Source: DAOQAU01 sp035354275
GTDB lineage: Bacteria; Cyanobacteriota; Vampirovibrionia; Gastranaerophilales; Gastranaerophilaceae
DNA: 28,937 nt
NCBI GenBank assembly: GCA_035354275.1
Contig: DAOQAU010000015.1
Location: forward strand, 1-28,937
Direction: 5' to 3'
Positions 13,859 to 22,800 of this stretch are shown in pieces. Within the stretch, counting starts at the first letter, position 1, and the number at the start of each line of letters is the position of its first letter. The translations under genes and the position numbers were made by a program. The notes beneath the pieces were generated by a model, which saw only the letters and a list, made by a program, of their open reading frames with translations, made no database searches and was not told the origin of the DNA.

Positions 13859-14857
13859 ATGTTAAACGGTAAAACAGTATTAATCACAGGTGGAACAGGA
13901 AGTTTCGGGAAAAAGTTTATTGAAATAGCGTTCAAAAAATATCCGAACATCAAAAAAATCATTGTTTTTTCAAGGGATGAATACAAGCAGTTTGTAATGC
14001 AAAATATGCCTGAATTCAAGCCTTATGAAAAGAAGATGCGGTATTTTATCGGAGATGTAAGGGATAAAGAAAGACTATACAGAGCTTTTGAAGGGGTTGA
14101 TGTGGTAATTCATGCAGCAGCCTTGAAACAAGTACCTGCATGCGAATATAACCCTTTTGAAGCGGTGAAAACAAACGTGCTTGGTGCTCAAAATGTCATC
14201 GATGCAGCGATTGATAAAGGCGTAAAAAGAGTTGTGGCACTTTCGACCGATAAAGCCTGCGCTCCGATTAATCTTTACGGCGCAACAAAATTGTGTTCCG
14301 ATAAGTTGTTTATTGCAGGAAATGCTTATTGTGGGGCTAAAGAGACCAGATTTTCCGTTGTAAGATACGGCAACGTTGCAGGCTCTCGCGGCTCTGTAAT
14401 ACCTTTCTTTAAAAAATTGGTTGAAGAAGGTGCAAAAGAACTCCCGATAACCGATATGAATATGACAAGATTTTGGCTAAAACTTGAACAGGCTGTTGAG
14501 ATGGTTTTGGAAGCCATAGAAAATATGCAGGGCGGCGAATTATACGTCAAGAAAATACCTTCAATGAAAATGCCTGATTTGGCAAAAGCCATCGCGCCGA
14601 ATTTAAAAGTTAAAGAAGTGGGCATTCGCCCCGGTGAAAAAGTTCACGAACAGATGATTACAAAAGAAGATGCAAGAAATACAATTGAATTCGAGGAATA
14701 TTATATAATTCTGCCGGAAGTTGATTTTGAGCATATTTCTCATAAATATTCTAAAGGAAAACCTGTTGCTCCTGATTTTGAATATCATTCGGGAAACAAT
14801 GACAGATGGCTTTCGGTTGATGATATGAAAAAATTAATTGAGGAAATATATGTGTAA
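13859..14857 (+). CDS. pseB: UDP-N-acetylglucosamine 4,6-dehydratase, PseB-like
   Basis: The 332-aa protein matches PseB/FlaA1, the inverting dehydratase that begins pseudaminic-acid synthesis by converting UDP-GlcNAc to a UDP-4-keto-6-deoxy-L-altro sugar. TGGTGSFG (10-17) binds NADP. STDK (129-132) and Tyr140 with Lys144 (NLYGATK) give the Asp-Lys-Tyr catalytic set known for this family (Asp131, Lys132, Tyr140). Length equals that of known PseB proteins, much shorter than membrane-bound CapD/PglF dehydratases. The last 8 nt overlap the next gene. The product could also feed another amino-sugar pathway, but the NeuB-family and PseF-like genes downstream favour a pseudaminic-type acid. Confidence 0.9.
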   Translation: MLNGKTVLITGGTGSFGKKFIEIAFKKYPNIKKIIVFSRDEYKQFVMQNMPEFKPYEKKMRYFIGDVRDKERLYRAFEGVDVVIHAAALKQVPACEYNPFEAVKTNVLGAQNVIDAAIDKGVKRVVALSTDKACAPINLYGATKLCSDKLFIAGNAYCGAKETRFSVVRYGNVAGSRGSVIPFFKKLVEEGAKELPITDMNMTRFWLKLEQAVEMVLEAIENMQGGELYVKKIPSMKMPDLAKAIAPNLKVKEVGIRPGEKVHEQMITKEDARNTIEFEEYYIILPEVDFEHISHKYSKGKPVAPDFEYHSGNNDRWLSVDDMKKLIEEIYV

Positions 14858-15722
14858 AATTCTTTTGCTTGGCGCTACAGGATTGTTGGGGCAAGCACTG
14901 GGTAATGAGGCAAGAAAACGCAGCCATGAAATAATCGGAGTTGCACATTCAAATACCGATTTCAATATGGATATTTCTGATGGTTTGGTGCTTACAAAAT
15001 TAATTCGAGAGCAAAAACCTGAAATCGTTATAAATGCCTGTGCAGTTGTTAATCACAAACTTTGTGATGAAAACATTAAGCTTGCTTATGAAGTTAATGC
15101 AAGACCCAGTTCTATTATAGCAAATTTGGCGAATGAGTTAGGGTTTTATTATGTTTTTATCTCAACAGACGGTTATTATAATGGCGATAAAAACAAAAAA
15201 CATAAGCCTAAAGATAAGATTTACATTTTGAATGAATATGCAAGGACAAAATATGCCGGAGAATGTTTTGCACTTACAAGTAAAAATTCTCTTGTTGTGC
15301 GAACAAATATTGTAGGCTTTAGGGGAAGAAAAGACAATCCGACTTTTCTTGAATGGGTAATAAATTCACTTAAGGAACAGTCGGAAATGACGCTTTTTGA
15401 TGATTATTACACTTCAAGTATTACTGTAGTCCAATTTTCAAAGGCATTATTTGATTTGCTAGACAAAAAACCTTCAGGGATTTTGAATCTGGCAAGCTCT
15501 CAAGTTTCTTCAAAAAAAGAATTTATTGAAAAAGTCGCCAAAGAAATTGATTTTTCGCTTGCAAAAACAAAAACAGGTTCGGTAAAAGACTTAACAACAT
15601 CAATAAGAGCGGACAGTTTAGGTCTTGATGTTTCCGAAACAGAGAAACTTTTAGGATATGAACTTCCGAACTTAGATGAAGTTATCGAACAAATTAAAAA
15701 GGAATATTATGAATTGGGATAA
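14850..15722 (+). CDS. RmlD-like nucleotide-sugar reductase (SDR)
   Basis: The 290-aa protein resembles dTDP-4-dehydrorhamnose reductase (RmlD), which reduces the 4-keto group of a nucleotide sugar. LLGATGLLGQ (residues 5-14) is the nucleotide loop. AVVNHKLCDENIKLAYEVNA, STDGYYNGD and YARTK (catalytic Tyr and Lys) follow the RmlD order. The ATG at 14850 is chosen over a TTG at 14838 because GAGGA (14840-14844) stands 5 nt before it. It overlaps the PseB-like gene by 8 nt and the synthase gene by 14 nt, so the three are translationally coupled. A reductase here is not part of the standard pseudaminic pathway and hints at a modified sugar. No rmlA, rmlB or rmlC genes are nearby, so dTDP-rhamnose is unlikely to be the product. 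Confidence 0.8.
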   Translation: MCKILLLGATGLLGQALGNEARKRSHEIIGVAHSNTDFNMDISDGLVLTKLIREQKPEIVINACAVVNHKLCDENIKLAYEVNARPSSIIANLANELGFYYVFISTDGYYNGDKNKKHKPKDKIYILNEYARTKYAGECFALTSKNSLVVRTNIVGFRGRKDNPTFLEWVINSLKEQSEMTLFDDYYTSSITVVQFSKALFDLLDKKPSGILNLASSQVSSKKEFIEKVAKEIDFSLAKTKTGSVKDLTTSIRADSLGLDVSETEKLLGYELPNLDEVIEQIKKEYYELG

Positions 15723-16788
15723 AGAAATTTTTATTAATAAGACAAGGATAGCATTTGATGCACCTGTTTATTTTATCGCAGATATTGCTGCAAACCATGA
15801 CGGCAATTTATCAAGGGCAAAAGACTTAATATGGCTTGCGAAAGAATCCGGTGCTGATTGTGCAAAATTTCAGCACTTTATTGCAGAAAAAATAGTTAGC
15901 GATTTCGGATTTAAAAATTTGAAAACTCATCAAAGCCATCAATCAACTTGGAAAAAATCCGTTTTTAAAGTTTACAAAGAATACGAATGCAAAAGAGATT
16001 GGACTTCAGAACTTGCTGAAACAGCCAAAAAAGCAGAAATCGAATTTATGACAACGCCTTACGATTTTGAAATTTTAAGCGAAATAGATAACTACGTAAA
16101 TGCTTATAAAATAGGCTCAGGCGACATAACTTGGCATGAATTTCTTAAAAAAATTGCCCGATTAAATAAACCTGTTTTGTTGGCATGCGGGGCTTCTGAC
16201 ATAAACGAAGTTAAAGCGGCGGTTGAGGTTATTACAAAAATAAACAAAAAAATTGTGCTTATGCAATGCAACACGAATTACACCGCATCGTTGGAAAATT
16301 TTAAATATATAAATTTGAATGTCTTAAAGACTTTTGCAAAAGAATTTCCTAATATGGTTTTAGGGCTATCCAATCATACAGCAGGCTGTTCAACTGTCCT
16401 CGGGGCTGTTGCTTTAGGTGCAAGAGTAATTGAAAAACATTTTACCGATAATAATTCCAGAACAGGTCCTGACCATAAATTTGCTATGAACCCTGAAACG
16501 TGGAAAGAAATGGTTGAAAGAACCCGCGAACTTGAGCTTGCGCTCGGCGACGGGGTAAAAAGGGTTGAAGAGAACGAAAAGGATACGGTAATTGTTCAAA
16601 GAAGATGTCTGAGACTTAAAAATGACTTAAAAAAAGGTGATGTTATTTCAGAAAGTGATATTGAAATTTTAAGACCGGCTCCCGAAAACTCTTTTCCGCC
16701 TTATGAGGTTGAAAAGGTCACGGGTAAAAAACTTAACTCAGACAAGAAAGCAGGAGATGCATTTTACAAAGGGGAAATTGAGGGGTAA
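15709..16788 (+). CDS. N-acetylneuraminate/nonulosonate synthase family protein (NeuB/PseI/LegI-like)
   Basis: The 359-aa enzyme joins phosphoenolpyruvate to a six-carbon amino sugar to make a nine-carbon sialic-type acid. The TIM barrel shows FIADIAANHDGN (substrate and metal region), GADCAKFQHF, the long HQSHQSTWKKSVFKVY stretch, YKIGSGDITW, LGLSNHTAG and the metal-site EKHFTDN. A C-terminal SAF/antifreeze-like domain (QRRCLRLKNDLKKGDVIS) completes the usual architecture. The ATG at 15709 with AAGGA 6 nt before it is chosen over an earlier ATG at 15676 inside the RmlD-like gene. The QSHQSTWKKSVF and SGDITW features are unlike classical PseI and mark a separate NeuB subfamily. Which acid it makes is inferred from neighbours. 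Confidence 0.88.
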   Translation: MNWDKEIFINKTRIAFDAPVYFIADIAANHDGNLSRAKDLIWLAKESGADCAKFQHFIAEKIVSDFGFKNLKTHQSHQSTWKKSVFKVYKEYECKRDWTSELAETAKKAEIEFMTTPYDFEILSEIDNYVNAYKIGSGDITWHEFLKKIARLNKPVLLACGASDINEVKAAVEVITKINKKIVLMQCNTNYTASLENFKYINLNVLKTFAKEFPNMVLGLSNHTAGCSTVLGAVALGARVIEKHFTDNNSRTGPDHKFAMNPETWKEMVERTRELELALGDGVKRVEENEKDTVIVQRRCLRLKNDLKKGDVISESDIEILRPAPENSFPPYEVEKVTGKKLNSDKKAGDAFYKGEIEG

Positions 16789-16802
16789 ATGGGGGTAAAT
16801 CG

Positions 16803-17564
16803 GTGTCAAAAATAGGGTTAAAACTTTGGAATATAAATACCGGCAATTACTTAAGAGAGGCCGAAAAGCTTTATAAATTGGGACTTTATGATTACATTGA
16901 ACTTTATATTGTTCCTAATAATACTGATAAAATAAATTTATGGAAAAACCTGAATGTTCCTTTCAATCTTCATGCTCCGCATTTTGAGCACGGAATGAAT
17001 TTGTCACAAAAAGAATGTTTTGAAAACAACTTAAAACTTTATAAGGAAGTAAAATCATATGCAGATGTCTTAAATCCTGAATATATTATTTTTCATGCGG
17101 GAACAGACGGTGATTACAGAGAAACTGCAAGACAGATTACATATATTAATGATCAAAGAACAGTTATTGAAAACAAACCTTATAAAACTCTTCCTTTTAT
17201 AAAAGGCAACTATTATGTGGGAGGGAAAATCCCTGAAATTAAGCACATAATTGATACCGCAAACTGTAAATTTTGCCTTGACATCGGTCATGCAATTTCA
17301 GCGGCAAATGCTTTAGGCGTTGAGCCTTACACTTATGTAGAAGAATTTAATAAACTTAATCCGATTGTTTATCATATTTCAGATTTAGATACAAAAAGCG
17401 ATATGGATGCTCATTTGAATTACGGGACAGGAAACCTTGATTTTCACAAAATTTTTAGAATCATTTCAAGCAACAAATTTATAACTATAGAAACAAACAA
17501 GAAAAGTAAAGATAATTTAGACAATTTTGTTTCGGACGTAAAATTTTTGAAGGAGTATTTATGA
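16803..17564 (+). CDS. sugar phosphate isomerase/epimerase-like TIM-barrel protein
   Basis: The 253-aa protein has the xylose-isomerase-like (AP endonuclease 2 superfamily) TIM-barrel pattern: LHAPHF, IIFHAG, FCLDIGHAIS and YHISDLD supply His, Glu and Asp residues for a divalent metal. The GTG start is preceded by GGGGG rather than a clear Shine-Dalgarno; GGGGTAAAT is duplicated around the previous stop (about 16782-16800). The gene ends with a 4-nt ATGA overlap with the cytidylyltransferase, so the two are tightly coupled. Between a nonulosonate synthase and its CMP-activating enzyme, an epimerase acting on the precursor hexosamine is a reasonable guess. Its reaction is unproven. Confidence 0.7.
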   Translation: MSKIGLKLWNINTGNYLREAEKLYKLGLYDYIELYIVPNNTDKINLWKNLNVPFNLHAPHFEHGMNLSQKECFENNLKLYKEVKSYADVLNPEYIIFHAGTDGDYRETARQITYINDQRTVIENKPYKTLPFIKGNYYVGGKIPEIKHIIDTANCKFCLDIGHAISAANALGVEPYTYVEEFNKLNPIVYHISDLDTKSDMDAHLNYGTGNLDFHKIFRIISSNKFITIETNKKSKDNLDNFVSDVKFLKEYL

Positions 17565-18253
17565 AAAAATTGGCAATAATTCCCGCAAGGGGCGGCAGTA
17601 AAAGGATTCCAAGAAAAAATATTAAAAATTTTTTAGGAAAACCTATAATTGCATATTCAATAGAAGCGGCGTTAAATTCGGGAGCTTTTGATGAAGTTAT
17701 GGTTTCAACAGATGATGTTGAAATAGCAGAAATTGCAAAAGAATACGGTGCAAAGGTTCCGTTTTTCAGAAGCCCTGAAATGTCAAATGATATGGCAATG
17801 ACAGCGCCTGTTTTGATAGAAGTTTTGAATGAATATAAAAACTTGGGACAAAATTTTGAATACTGCGCCTGTATTTATCCTTGTGCACCTTTTATTAATT
17901 CTCAAAGACTGAAAGACGGAATGAATCTTCTCGTTGAAAGCGGAGTAGACAGCGTTTTGCCGATAGTAAGATTTTCTTACCCGCCACAAAGATGTCTGGT
18001 TATAAGAAATGAGAAGGTTCAGATGCTTTATCCTGAAAATTACAATGTGCGTTCTCAGGATTTGGAGCCTTATTATCACGATGCAGGGCAGTTTTATTGC
18101 CTGAAGTCTTCCAGTCTGATAAAGGAAGAAAAATTATACTGCGAGAACACTCTGCCGATAATTTTACCTGAAAGTGAAGTTCAAGATATAGACAACGATG
18201 AGGATTGGAAAATCGCGGAAATGAAATACAAAATGTTAAAATCGTATTTGTAG
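17561..18253 (+). CDS. pseF: CMP-nonulosonate (pseudaminic acid) cytidylyltransferase, PseF-like
   Basis: The 230-aa protein activates a nine-carbon acid with CTP to give the CMP-sugar donor. The N-terminal IIPARGGSKRIPRKNIK (residues 5-21) is the CTP-binding signature shared by NeuA, KdsB and PseF. VSTDDVEIAEIA and CIYPCAPF follow, and the YYHDAGQFY motif late in the protein is typical of PseF rather than NeuA. Size is right for PseF. AGGAG lies just before the ATG, inside the isomerase gene. Its presence with PseB and the associated methylase is the main evidence for a pseudaminic-type product. A legionaminic-type acid is a less likely alternative. Confidence 0.85.
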   Translation: MKKLAIIPARGGSKRIPRKNIKNFLGKPIIAYSIEAALNSGAFDEVMVSTDDVEIAEIAKEYGAKVPFFRSPEMSNDMAMTAPVLIEVLNEYKNLGQNFEYCACIYPCAPFINSQRLKDGMNLLVESGVDSVLPIVRFSYPPQRCLVIRNEKVQMLYPENYNVRSQDLEPYYHDAGQFYCLKSSSLIKEEKLYCENTLPIILPESEVQDIDNDEDWKIAEMKYKMLKSYL

Positions 18254-18284
18254 TACAATAAAAAATAATAAAAAGGAGTTAAAA

Positions 18285-18899
18285 ATGGTTTTTAAGACAG
18301 AACAAGAAAATTTTTGGGCGACAGCATTCGGTGATGAATATATAGGCAGGAATGATGATGATGAATTGCTTGCCGGCAATGTAAGCATGTTCTCAAAAGT
18401 TTTCGCAAAAGCCAAAAATGTAAAAACCGTTCTTGAATTTGGCGCTAACATAGGCTTAAATCTTAAGGCTATAAAACAACTTCTTCCCGACGTTGAATTA
18501 TCAGGGATTGAAATTAACAAAAAAGCTGCGGATATTTTAAAAGAACAGGATGTTAAAGTTTATCAGGGATCTATTTTAGATTTTGAAGTAGATTACAAAA
18601 GGGATTTTTCTTTTATTAAAACAGTTTTAATTCATATTAATCCTGATGAACTCCAAAATGTTTACCAAAAGCTTTATGATTCTTCAAGCAAGTATATACT
18701 GATTGCCGAATATTATAACCCGAAACCTGTTACGATTTCATACAGAGGACATAGCGACAGATTGTTTAAACGCGACTTTGCAGGTGAAATGCTTGATAAA
18801 TTCGGTGATTTAAAATTGGTGGATTACGGTTTTGCATACCATAGGGACAAAAGCTGTTATCAAGATGATGTAACCTGGTTTTTATTGGAAAAACAATAA
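18285..18899 (+). CDS. pseudaminic-acid-biosynthesis-associated methylase
   Basis: The 204-aa protein is a class I SAM-dependent methyltransferase of the small subfamily that accompanies pseudaminic-acid gene clusters. Its N-terminus, TEQENFWATAFGDEYIGRND, is the subfamily's signature. VLEFGANIGLNL (about 46-57) is the SAM-binding motif I, with Glu instead of the common Asp, and GIEINKKA is motif II. AAGGAG (18273-18278) lies 6 nt before the ATG. Position after the cytidylyltransferase agrees with the usual order. The methyl acceptor in this family is not established; it may be an intermediate or the finished acid. Confidence 0.82.
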   Translation: MVFKTEQENFWATAFGDEYIGRNDDDELLAGNVSMFSKVFAKAKNVKTVLEFGANIGLNLKAIKQLLPDVELSGIEINKKAADILKEQDVKVYQGSILDFEVDYKRDFSFIKTVLIHINPDELQNVYQKLYDSSSKYILIAEYYNPKPVTISYRGHSDRLFKRDFAGEMLDKFGDLKLVDYGFAYHRDKSCYQDDVTWFLLEKQ

Positions 18900-18917
18900 T
18901 ATTAATGTGGGTAAAAT

Positions 18918-19832
18918 ATGTATAATGCTTTAATTATAGGCGCAGGGCAAATTGCAGGCGGGTATGACAGTCCGCAGGATGAGAGTGTCTTGACTCATGC
19001 ACATGCTTACAGCAAGCATAAAGGCTTTAATCTGCTCGGGTTCTATGATGTTGATTTTTCTAAAGCTTCTGAAATGGCAAAAAAATGGGGCGTAAAAGCT
19101 TTTAAATCCCTTGATGAGGTTGGGAGTGTTGATGTAATTTCAATTTGTTCTCCTGACAGTTTCCATTTAGCGTCATTAAAAGAGACATTAAAATTAAATC
19201 CTAAACTTATTTTTCTTGAAAAACCTTTGTCTGACAACCTTTATGAGGCAAAAGAAATTTTAGAAATCTCAAAAAAAATTCCGATTTTAGTTAATTATTC
19301 AAGAAGATTTGTGCCTGAAATTCAAGAATTGGCTAAAACCGCTAAAGGCGGTGCGTTCGGAGAATTCCTTTACGGGGTTGGATATTACGGGAAAGGGTTT
19401 ATTCACAACGGCTCGCATATGACAAATCTGCTTGATTTATTGGTCGGCAAAATTACCAAAGTAGATATTGTACACGAATTTGAAGATTTTTATCCCAACG
19501 ACAAGACAAAAACCGCGATTTTATCGTTTGATTGCAACAAATTCACTATGAAAGGGATTGATTGCAGAAATTATACGATTTTTGAACTCGATTTATTTTT
19601 TGAAAAATCCAGAGTTAGAATTTTAGATAGCGGAAATAAATTAGAAATTTATGAGGTAAAAGAAAGCGGAAATTATGCAGGATACAAAAATCTTATTTTA
19701 AAAGAAGTGATAAATACAGAACTTAATTTGGCAATGCTGCATGCTGTTGAAAATATTTATCGTCATCTTGAAAACAATGAACCTTTGAAGTCTACTGTAG
19801 AAAAAGCTTTTGAGGCGATAAATTATGGCTAA
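18918..19832 (+). CDS. Gfo/Idh/MocA family oxidoreductase
   Basis: The 304-aa protein has the NAD(P)-binding fold of glucose-fructose oxidoreductase relatives: IIGAGQIAGGYDSP (residues 6-19) is the dinucleotide loop, and SICSPDSFH with LEKPLSDN mark the end of the Rossmann domain, where Lys of EKP is the conserved catalytic-site lysine. GSHMTNLLDLL is the helix bearing the usual active-site His. Relatives in sugar clusters oxidise or reduce nucleotide-activated amino sugars. It is about 30-50 residues shorter than many family members. It overlaps the next gene by 8 nt. With the DegT gene downstream it could make a ketosugar for transamination, but the substrate is unknown. Confidence 0.82.
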   Translation: MYNALIIGAGQIAGGYDSPQDESVLTHAHAYSKHKGFNLLGFYDVDFSKASEMAKKWGVKAFKSLDEVGSVDVISICSPDSFHLASLKETLKLNPKLIFLEKPLSDNLYEAKEILEISKKIPILVNYSRRFVPEIQELAKTAKGGAFGEFLYGVGYYGKGFIHNGSHMTNLLDLLVGKITKVDIVHEFEDFYPNDKTKTAILSFDCNKFTMKGIDCRNYTIFELDLFFEKSRVRILDSGNKLEIYEVKESGNYAGYKNLILKEVINTELNLAMLHAVENIYRHLENNEPLKSTVEKAFEAINYG

Positions 19833-20829
19833 AATAATGTTTTTTGCTCACGATCCGGGTGGTGCCAATGCCATTTTGCCTTTAATTGAGCCTTTGGAGA
19901 AGGAAAATGAAGTTTTTGTTTTTGCCAAAGGCCCGGCTCTTTTAAAGCTGCCGAATCCCAAAATTTTGGAAGAAAACACCCTGAAAATTGTTAATCCTGA
20001 CTTTTTGATTACCGGTACCAGCGCAAGTGATATGACGGAAAAATTATTGTGGCAGGATTCTAAGGACTTGAACATAAAGTCCATGGCAATTCTTGACCAC
20101 TGGGTGAATTACGGGATAAGGTTTTCTAAATACGGGCTTAATGAGATAGAAAAATTTGATAAAAAATGCGAATTTTTGCCCGATTATATAATAGTAATGG
20201 ATGAATTTGCCAAGCAAGAAATGATAAAAGACGGAGTTCCTGCTGAAATTATTTACCCGCTGGGAAATCCTCATTTTGAAAACTTGCTTAGACAGTCAAA
20301 AAATGTTAAAAATGTTCGCTCAAAATTTGCAAAAAAAAATGAATTTTTGATAACTTTTGCATCAGAACCTTACACGGAAGATTACGGGCAGGGCAATGAA
20401 AAAAAGGTTTTAGAAGATTTAATTCATATTGCCAAAGACAAAAATATAAAAATTATTGTAAAACTCCATCCTAAAGAAGATTTTTCAAAATATTCGGAAT
20501 TTAAAAACGTAATGTTTGATAAAGAAACTGCTCCGACAGAAGTTATAATGGCAAGTGATTTGATTGTTTCGATGACTTCTATGTTCCTGCTTGAAGCAAT
20601 GATTTTGGGCAAAAATATATTGAGCTATCAGCCTAATGAAACAAATCCCGATAAATTTATTTTGACCAGAAATAAAATGCTCCCGTTTGTAAAAAATAAA
20701 GAAGATTTTAAGGAAAAGATACTTAATATTCTAAACGGGAAGAGATATTTGCAGTATAATCAAAGTATAGAATTTGATGCCGTAGAAAAAATTATAAAAT
20801 TTATAAGTGAGGAATTATGCCGGAAATAA
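19825..20829 (+). CDS. GT-B-fold protein of unassigned function (glycosyltransferase- or hydrolase-like)
   Basis: The 334-aa protein begins FFAHDPGGANAILPLIEPL, a glycine-rich loop in the position seen in GT-B enzymes such as UDP-GlcNAc 2-epimerases and PseG. LITGTSASDMTEK, LDHWVNYGIRFS, DYIIVMDEFAK and KLHPKEDFS follow, and the C-terminal half holds SMTSMFLLEAMILGKNILSY, the usual nucleotide-sugar pocket. It overlaps the Gfo/Idh gene by 8 nt and the aminotransferase by 13 nt. It is not a recognisable PseG, NeuC or LegG sequence. It could nevertheless supply the missing UDP-removing hydrolase step, or transfer the CMP-sugar. Fold assignment is fairly safe; function is open. Confidence 0.6.
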   Translation: MAKIMFFAHDPGGANAILPLIEPLEKENEVFVFAKGPALLKLPNPKILEENTLKIVNPDFLITGTSASDMTEKLLWQDSKDLNIKSMAILDHWVNYGIRFSKYGLNEIEKFDKKCEFLPDYIIVMDEFAKQEMIKDGVPAEIIYPLGNPHFENLLRQSKNVKNVRSKFAKKNEFLITFASEPYTEDYGQGNEKKVLEDLIHIAKDKNIKIIVKLHPKEDFSKYSEFKNVMFDKETAPTEVIMASDLIVSMTSMFLLEAMILGKNILSYQPNETNPDKFILTRNKMLPFVKNKEDFKEKILNILNGKRYLQYNQSIEFDAVEKIIKFISEELCRK

Positions 20830-22130
20830 AAACTTCAAAATTGGCGATAAACGGCGGCGAAAAAACAAGAAAAACAAAATTTCCGCCATATTTACCTATT
20901 GGGGAAGAAGAATTTGAAAATGTAAATGAAGTTTTTAAATCAAATACGTTTTCAAGATTCTTAGGCTGCTGGCACGAAGATTTTTTTGGCGGAGAACAGG
21001 TTCAGGCATTAGAGAAAGAGTGGGCAGAGTTTTTTAAAGTTAAACATGCGATTGCCGTAAATTCAGCAACTTCCGCTCTATATTGTGCGGTCGGAGCAAT
21101 CGGGACAGAGCCTTTTGACGAGATTATAGTGTCGCCCTATACAATGTCAGCCAGTGCTACCGCGCCATTGATTTATAATGCAATTCCTGTTTTTGCTGAT
21201 GTTGAGCCTGATTGTTTCTGTCTTGATGTTAAAGATATTGAGAAAAAAATTACCGACAGAACAAAAGCCATAATAGTTGTTGATATTTTAGGTCAGCCTT
21301 ATGATGCCGAAAAAATAAATGTTTTAGCCAAAAAAAATAATCTGAAGGTAATTGAAGACTGCGCTCAAGCACCTTTTGCAAAGTACAACGGAAAATTTGC
21401 GGGAACGCTTGGCGATATAGGGATTTATTCGCTTAATTACCACAAGCACATTCACTCGGGCGAGGGCGGAATTTTGGTTACAAACGATGATGAGCTTGCG
21501 AACAAATTACGGTTGATAAGAAATCATGCGGAGGCTGTTGTTGAGGCTAAAGGCGAAACAGATTTTGTCAATATGATAGGGTTTAATTACAGAATGACGG
21601 AAGTTGAGGCTGCAATAGCTCGCGCTCAGCTTAAGAAATTACCTAAATTGGTTGAAGAACGTCAAAAAAATATCGCATATCTGGAAAAAGAATTATCGAA
21701 AATACCTTGTCTGAAAATGCCCAAAGTCAGGGAAAGTTCCACCAATGTGTACTACCAGCACGGGATTTTATTCGACGAAAAAATCGCAGGCGTTCACAGG
21801 GATAAATTTACCGAAGCCTTAAAAGCTGAATTAATGCCGATAATGTTGAGGGAAACCGAAGGTATAAAAGTCGGATGCGGGTACGTAAAGCCGCTTTACC
21901 TTCAGCCGATTTTTCAAAAGAAAATCGCATACGGTTCAAAAGGATTCCCCTGGAATATGGCGGGGCGGGAATATGATTATTCGAAAGGTATTTGTCCTGT
22001 GGTGGAAGATTTGCATTTCAACAGGCTTTTAACTCATGAGTATATGCGACCCGGCATGAAAAAAGAAGACTTGGATGATTTTATAAATGCGGTTAAAAAA
22101 GTTTGGGAAAATCGAAGTGAACTAATTTAA
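20817..22130 (+). CDS. DegT/DnrJ/EryC1/StrS-type PLP sugar aminotransferase
   Basis: The 437-aa protein is a fold-type I, PLP-dependent aminotransferase that places an amino group on a keto sugar bound to a nucleotide. LAINGGEKTR at the N-terminus, NSATSALYCAV (cofactor phosphate region), EDCAQA with Asp181 (pyridine nitrogen) and Lys210 in NYHKHIHSGEGG (Schiff base) are all present. A later NYRMTEVEAAIARAQL segment is conserved in the family. Typical sugar members, PseC included, have about 370-400 residues and a different start; this one is longer and closer to unassigned DegT proteins of polysaccharide clusters. It could aminate the PseB product at C4 or act with the Gfo/Idh oxidoreductase. 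Start supported by GAGGA. Confidence 0.88.
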   Translation: MPEIKTSKLAINGGEKTRKTKFPPYLPIGEEEFENVNEVFKSNTFSRFLGCWHEDFFGGEQVQALEKEWAEFFKVKHAIAVNSATSALYCAVGAIGTEPFDEIIVSPYTMSASATAPLIYNAIPVFADVEPDCFCLDVKDIEKKITDRTKAIIVVDILGQPYDAEKINVLAKKNNLKVIEDCAQAPFAKYNGKFAGTLGDIGIYSLNYHKHIHSGEGGILVTNDDELANKLRLIRNHAEAVVEAKGETDFVNMIGFNYRMTEVEAAIARAQLKKLPKLVEERQKNIAYLEKELSKIPCLKMPKVRESSTNVYYQHGILFDEKIAGVHRDKFTEALKAELMPIMLRETEGIKVGCGYVKPLYLQPIFQKKIAYGSKGFPWNMAGREYDYSKGICPVVEDLHFNRLLTHEYMRPGMKKEDLDDFINAVKKVWENRSELI

Positions 22131-22148
22131 AAACAGGAGTTTTATAAA

Positions 22149-22793
22149 ATGACTTTAAAACACGATGAAATTATAAAAAAACAAATTCAAATTTATAATC
22201 AGGCAATTGAAAAGTATGGTGATGCCAGCGGTGCTGTGCTTTTGAATGATCAACAAAGTCAGTACTTCAGGTTTCATGAGTTAACAAAAAACTTTGATTT
22301 TAATTCGGATAAAAAAACTATTTTAGATGTAGGTTGTGGTAATGCGGAATTGTATAAATATTTAAATTTCCAAGGTTTTCGAGGCAAATATGTAGGGGTT
22401 GATATAAATGAAAAATTATTAAAACAGGCAAAGTCTAGATTTAAAAATATTGAGGTCTATAAAAAAGATATTATGAAAGAAAATATTGATACAAATTTTG
22501 ATTATATGGTAATAAGCGGACTTTTTAATCTTAATTGCGGCCAATCACTTGATTGGATTTTTGAATTTTTAAGCAAACTTTTTGTTCACTGTAATGAAAT
22601 ACTGGCTTTTAACTTAATTTCAACATATGTGAATTTCCAAAATAAAGAAATGTTTTACGTTGAACCCGAAAAAATGTTTTCATTTTGTGTTCAACATCTT
22701 TCTCGCAGAGTAACTTTAGCCCACAATAACCTGCCATATAATTATACTGTTTTGGTTCATAAAAATGAAAATTGGTCATCAGTTAATAAATAA
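22149..22793 (+). CDS. class I SAM-dependent methyltransferase
   Basis: The 214-aa protein has the Rossmann-type SAM fold: ILDVGCGNAELYKYL (about 58-72) is motif I, and VGVDINEKLLKQAKSRF places the acidic residue that binds the SAM ribose. A short N-terminal helical region precedes the core. AGGAG lies about 9 nt before the ATG. The C-terminal part is cysteine-containing and not recognised. It is one of three methyltransferases in the locus and probably modifies a sugar or an acyl group of the glycan; the acceptor is unknown. Confidence 0.75.
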   Translation: MTLKHDEIIKKQIQIYNQAIEKYGDASGAVLLNDQQSQYFRFHELTKNFDFNSDKKTILDVGCGNAELYKYLNFQGFRGKYVGVDINEKLLKQAKSRFKNIEVYKKDIMKENIDTNFDYMVISGLFNLNCGQSLDWIFEFLSKLFVHCNEILAFNLISTYVNFQNKEMFYVEPEKMFSFCVQHLSRRVTLAHNNLPYNYTVLVHKNENWSSVNK

Positions 22794-22800
22794 GGAAAGT

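Noticed and set aside
15676..15708. Earlier in-frame ATG for the nonulosonate synthase
   Set aside because: It adds 11 residues encoded by the end of the RmlD-like gene without a ribosome site; the ATG at 15709 follows AAGGA and fits the family N-terminus.
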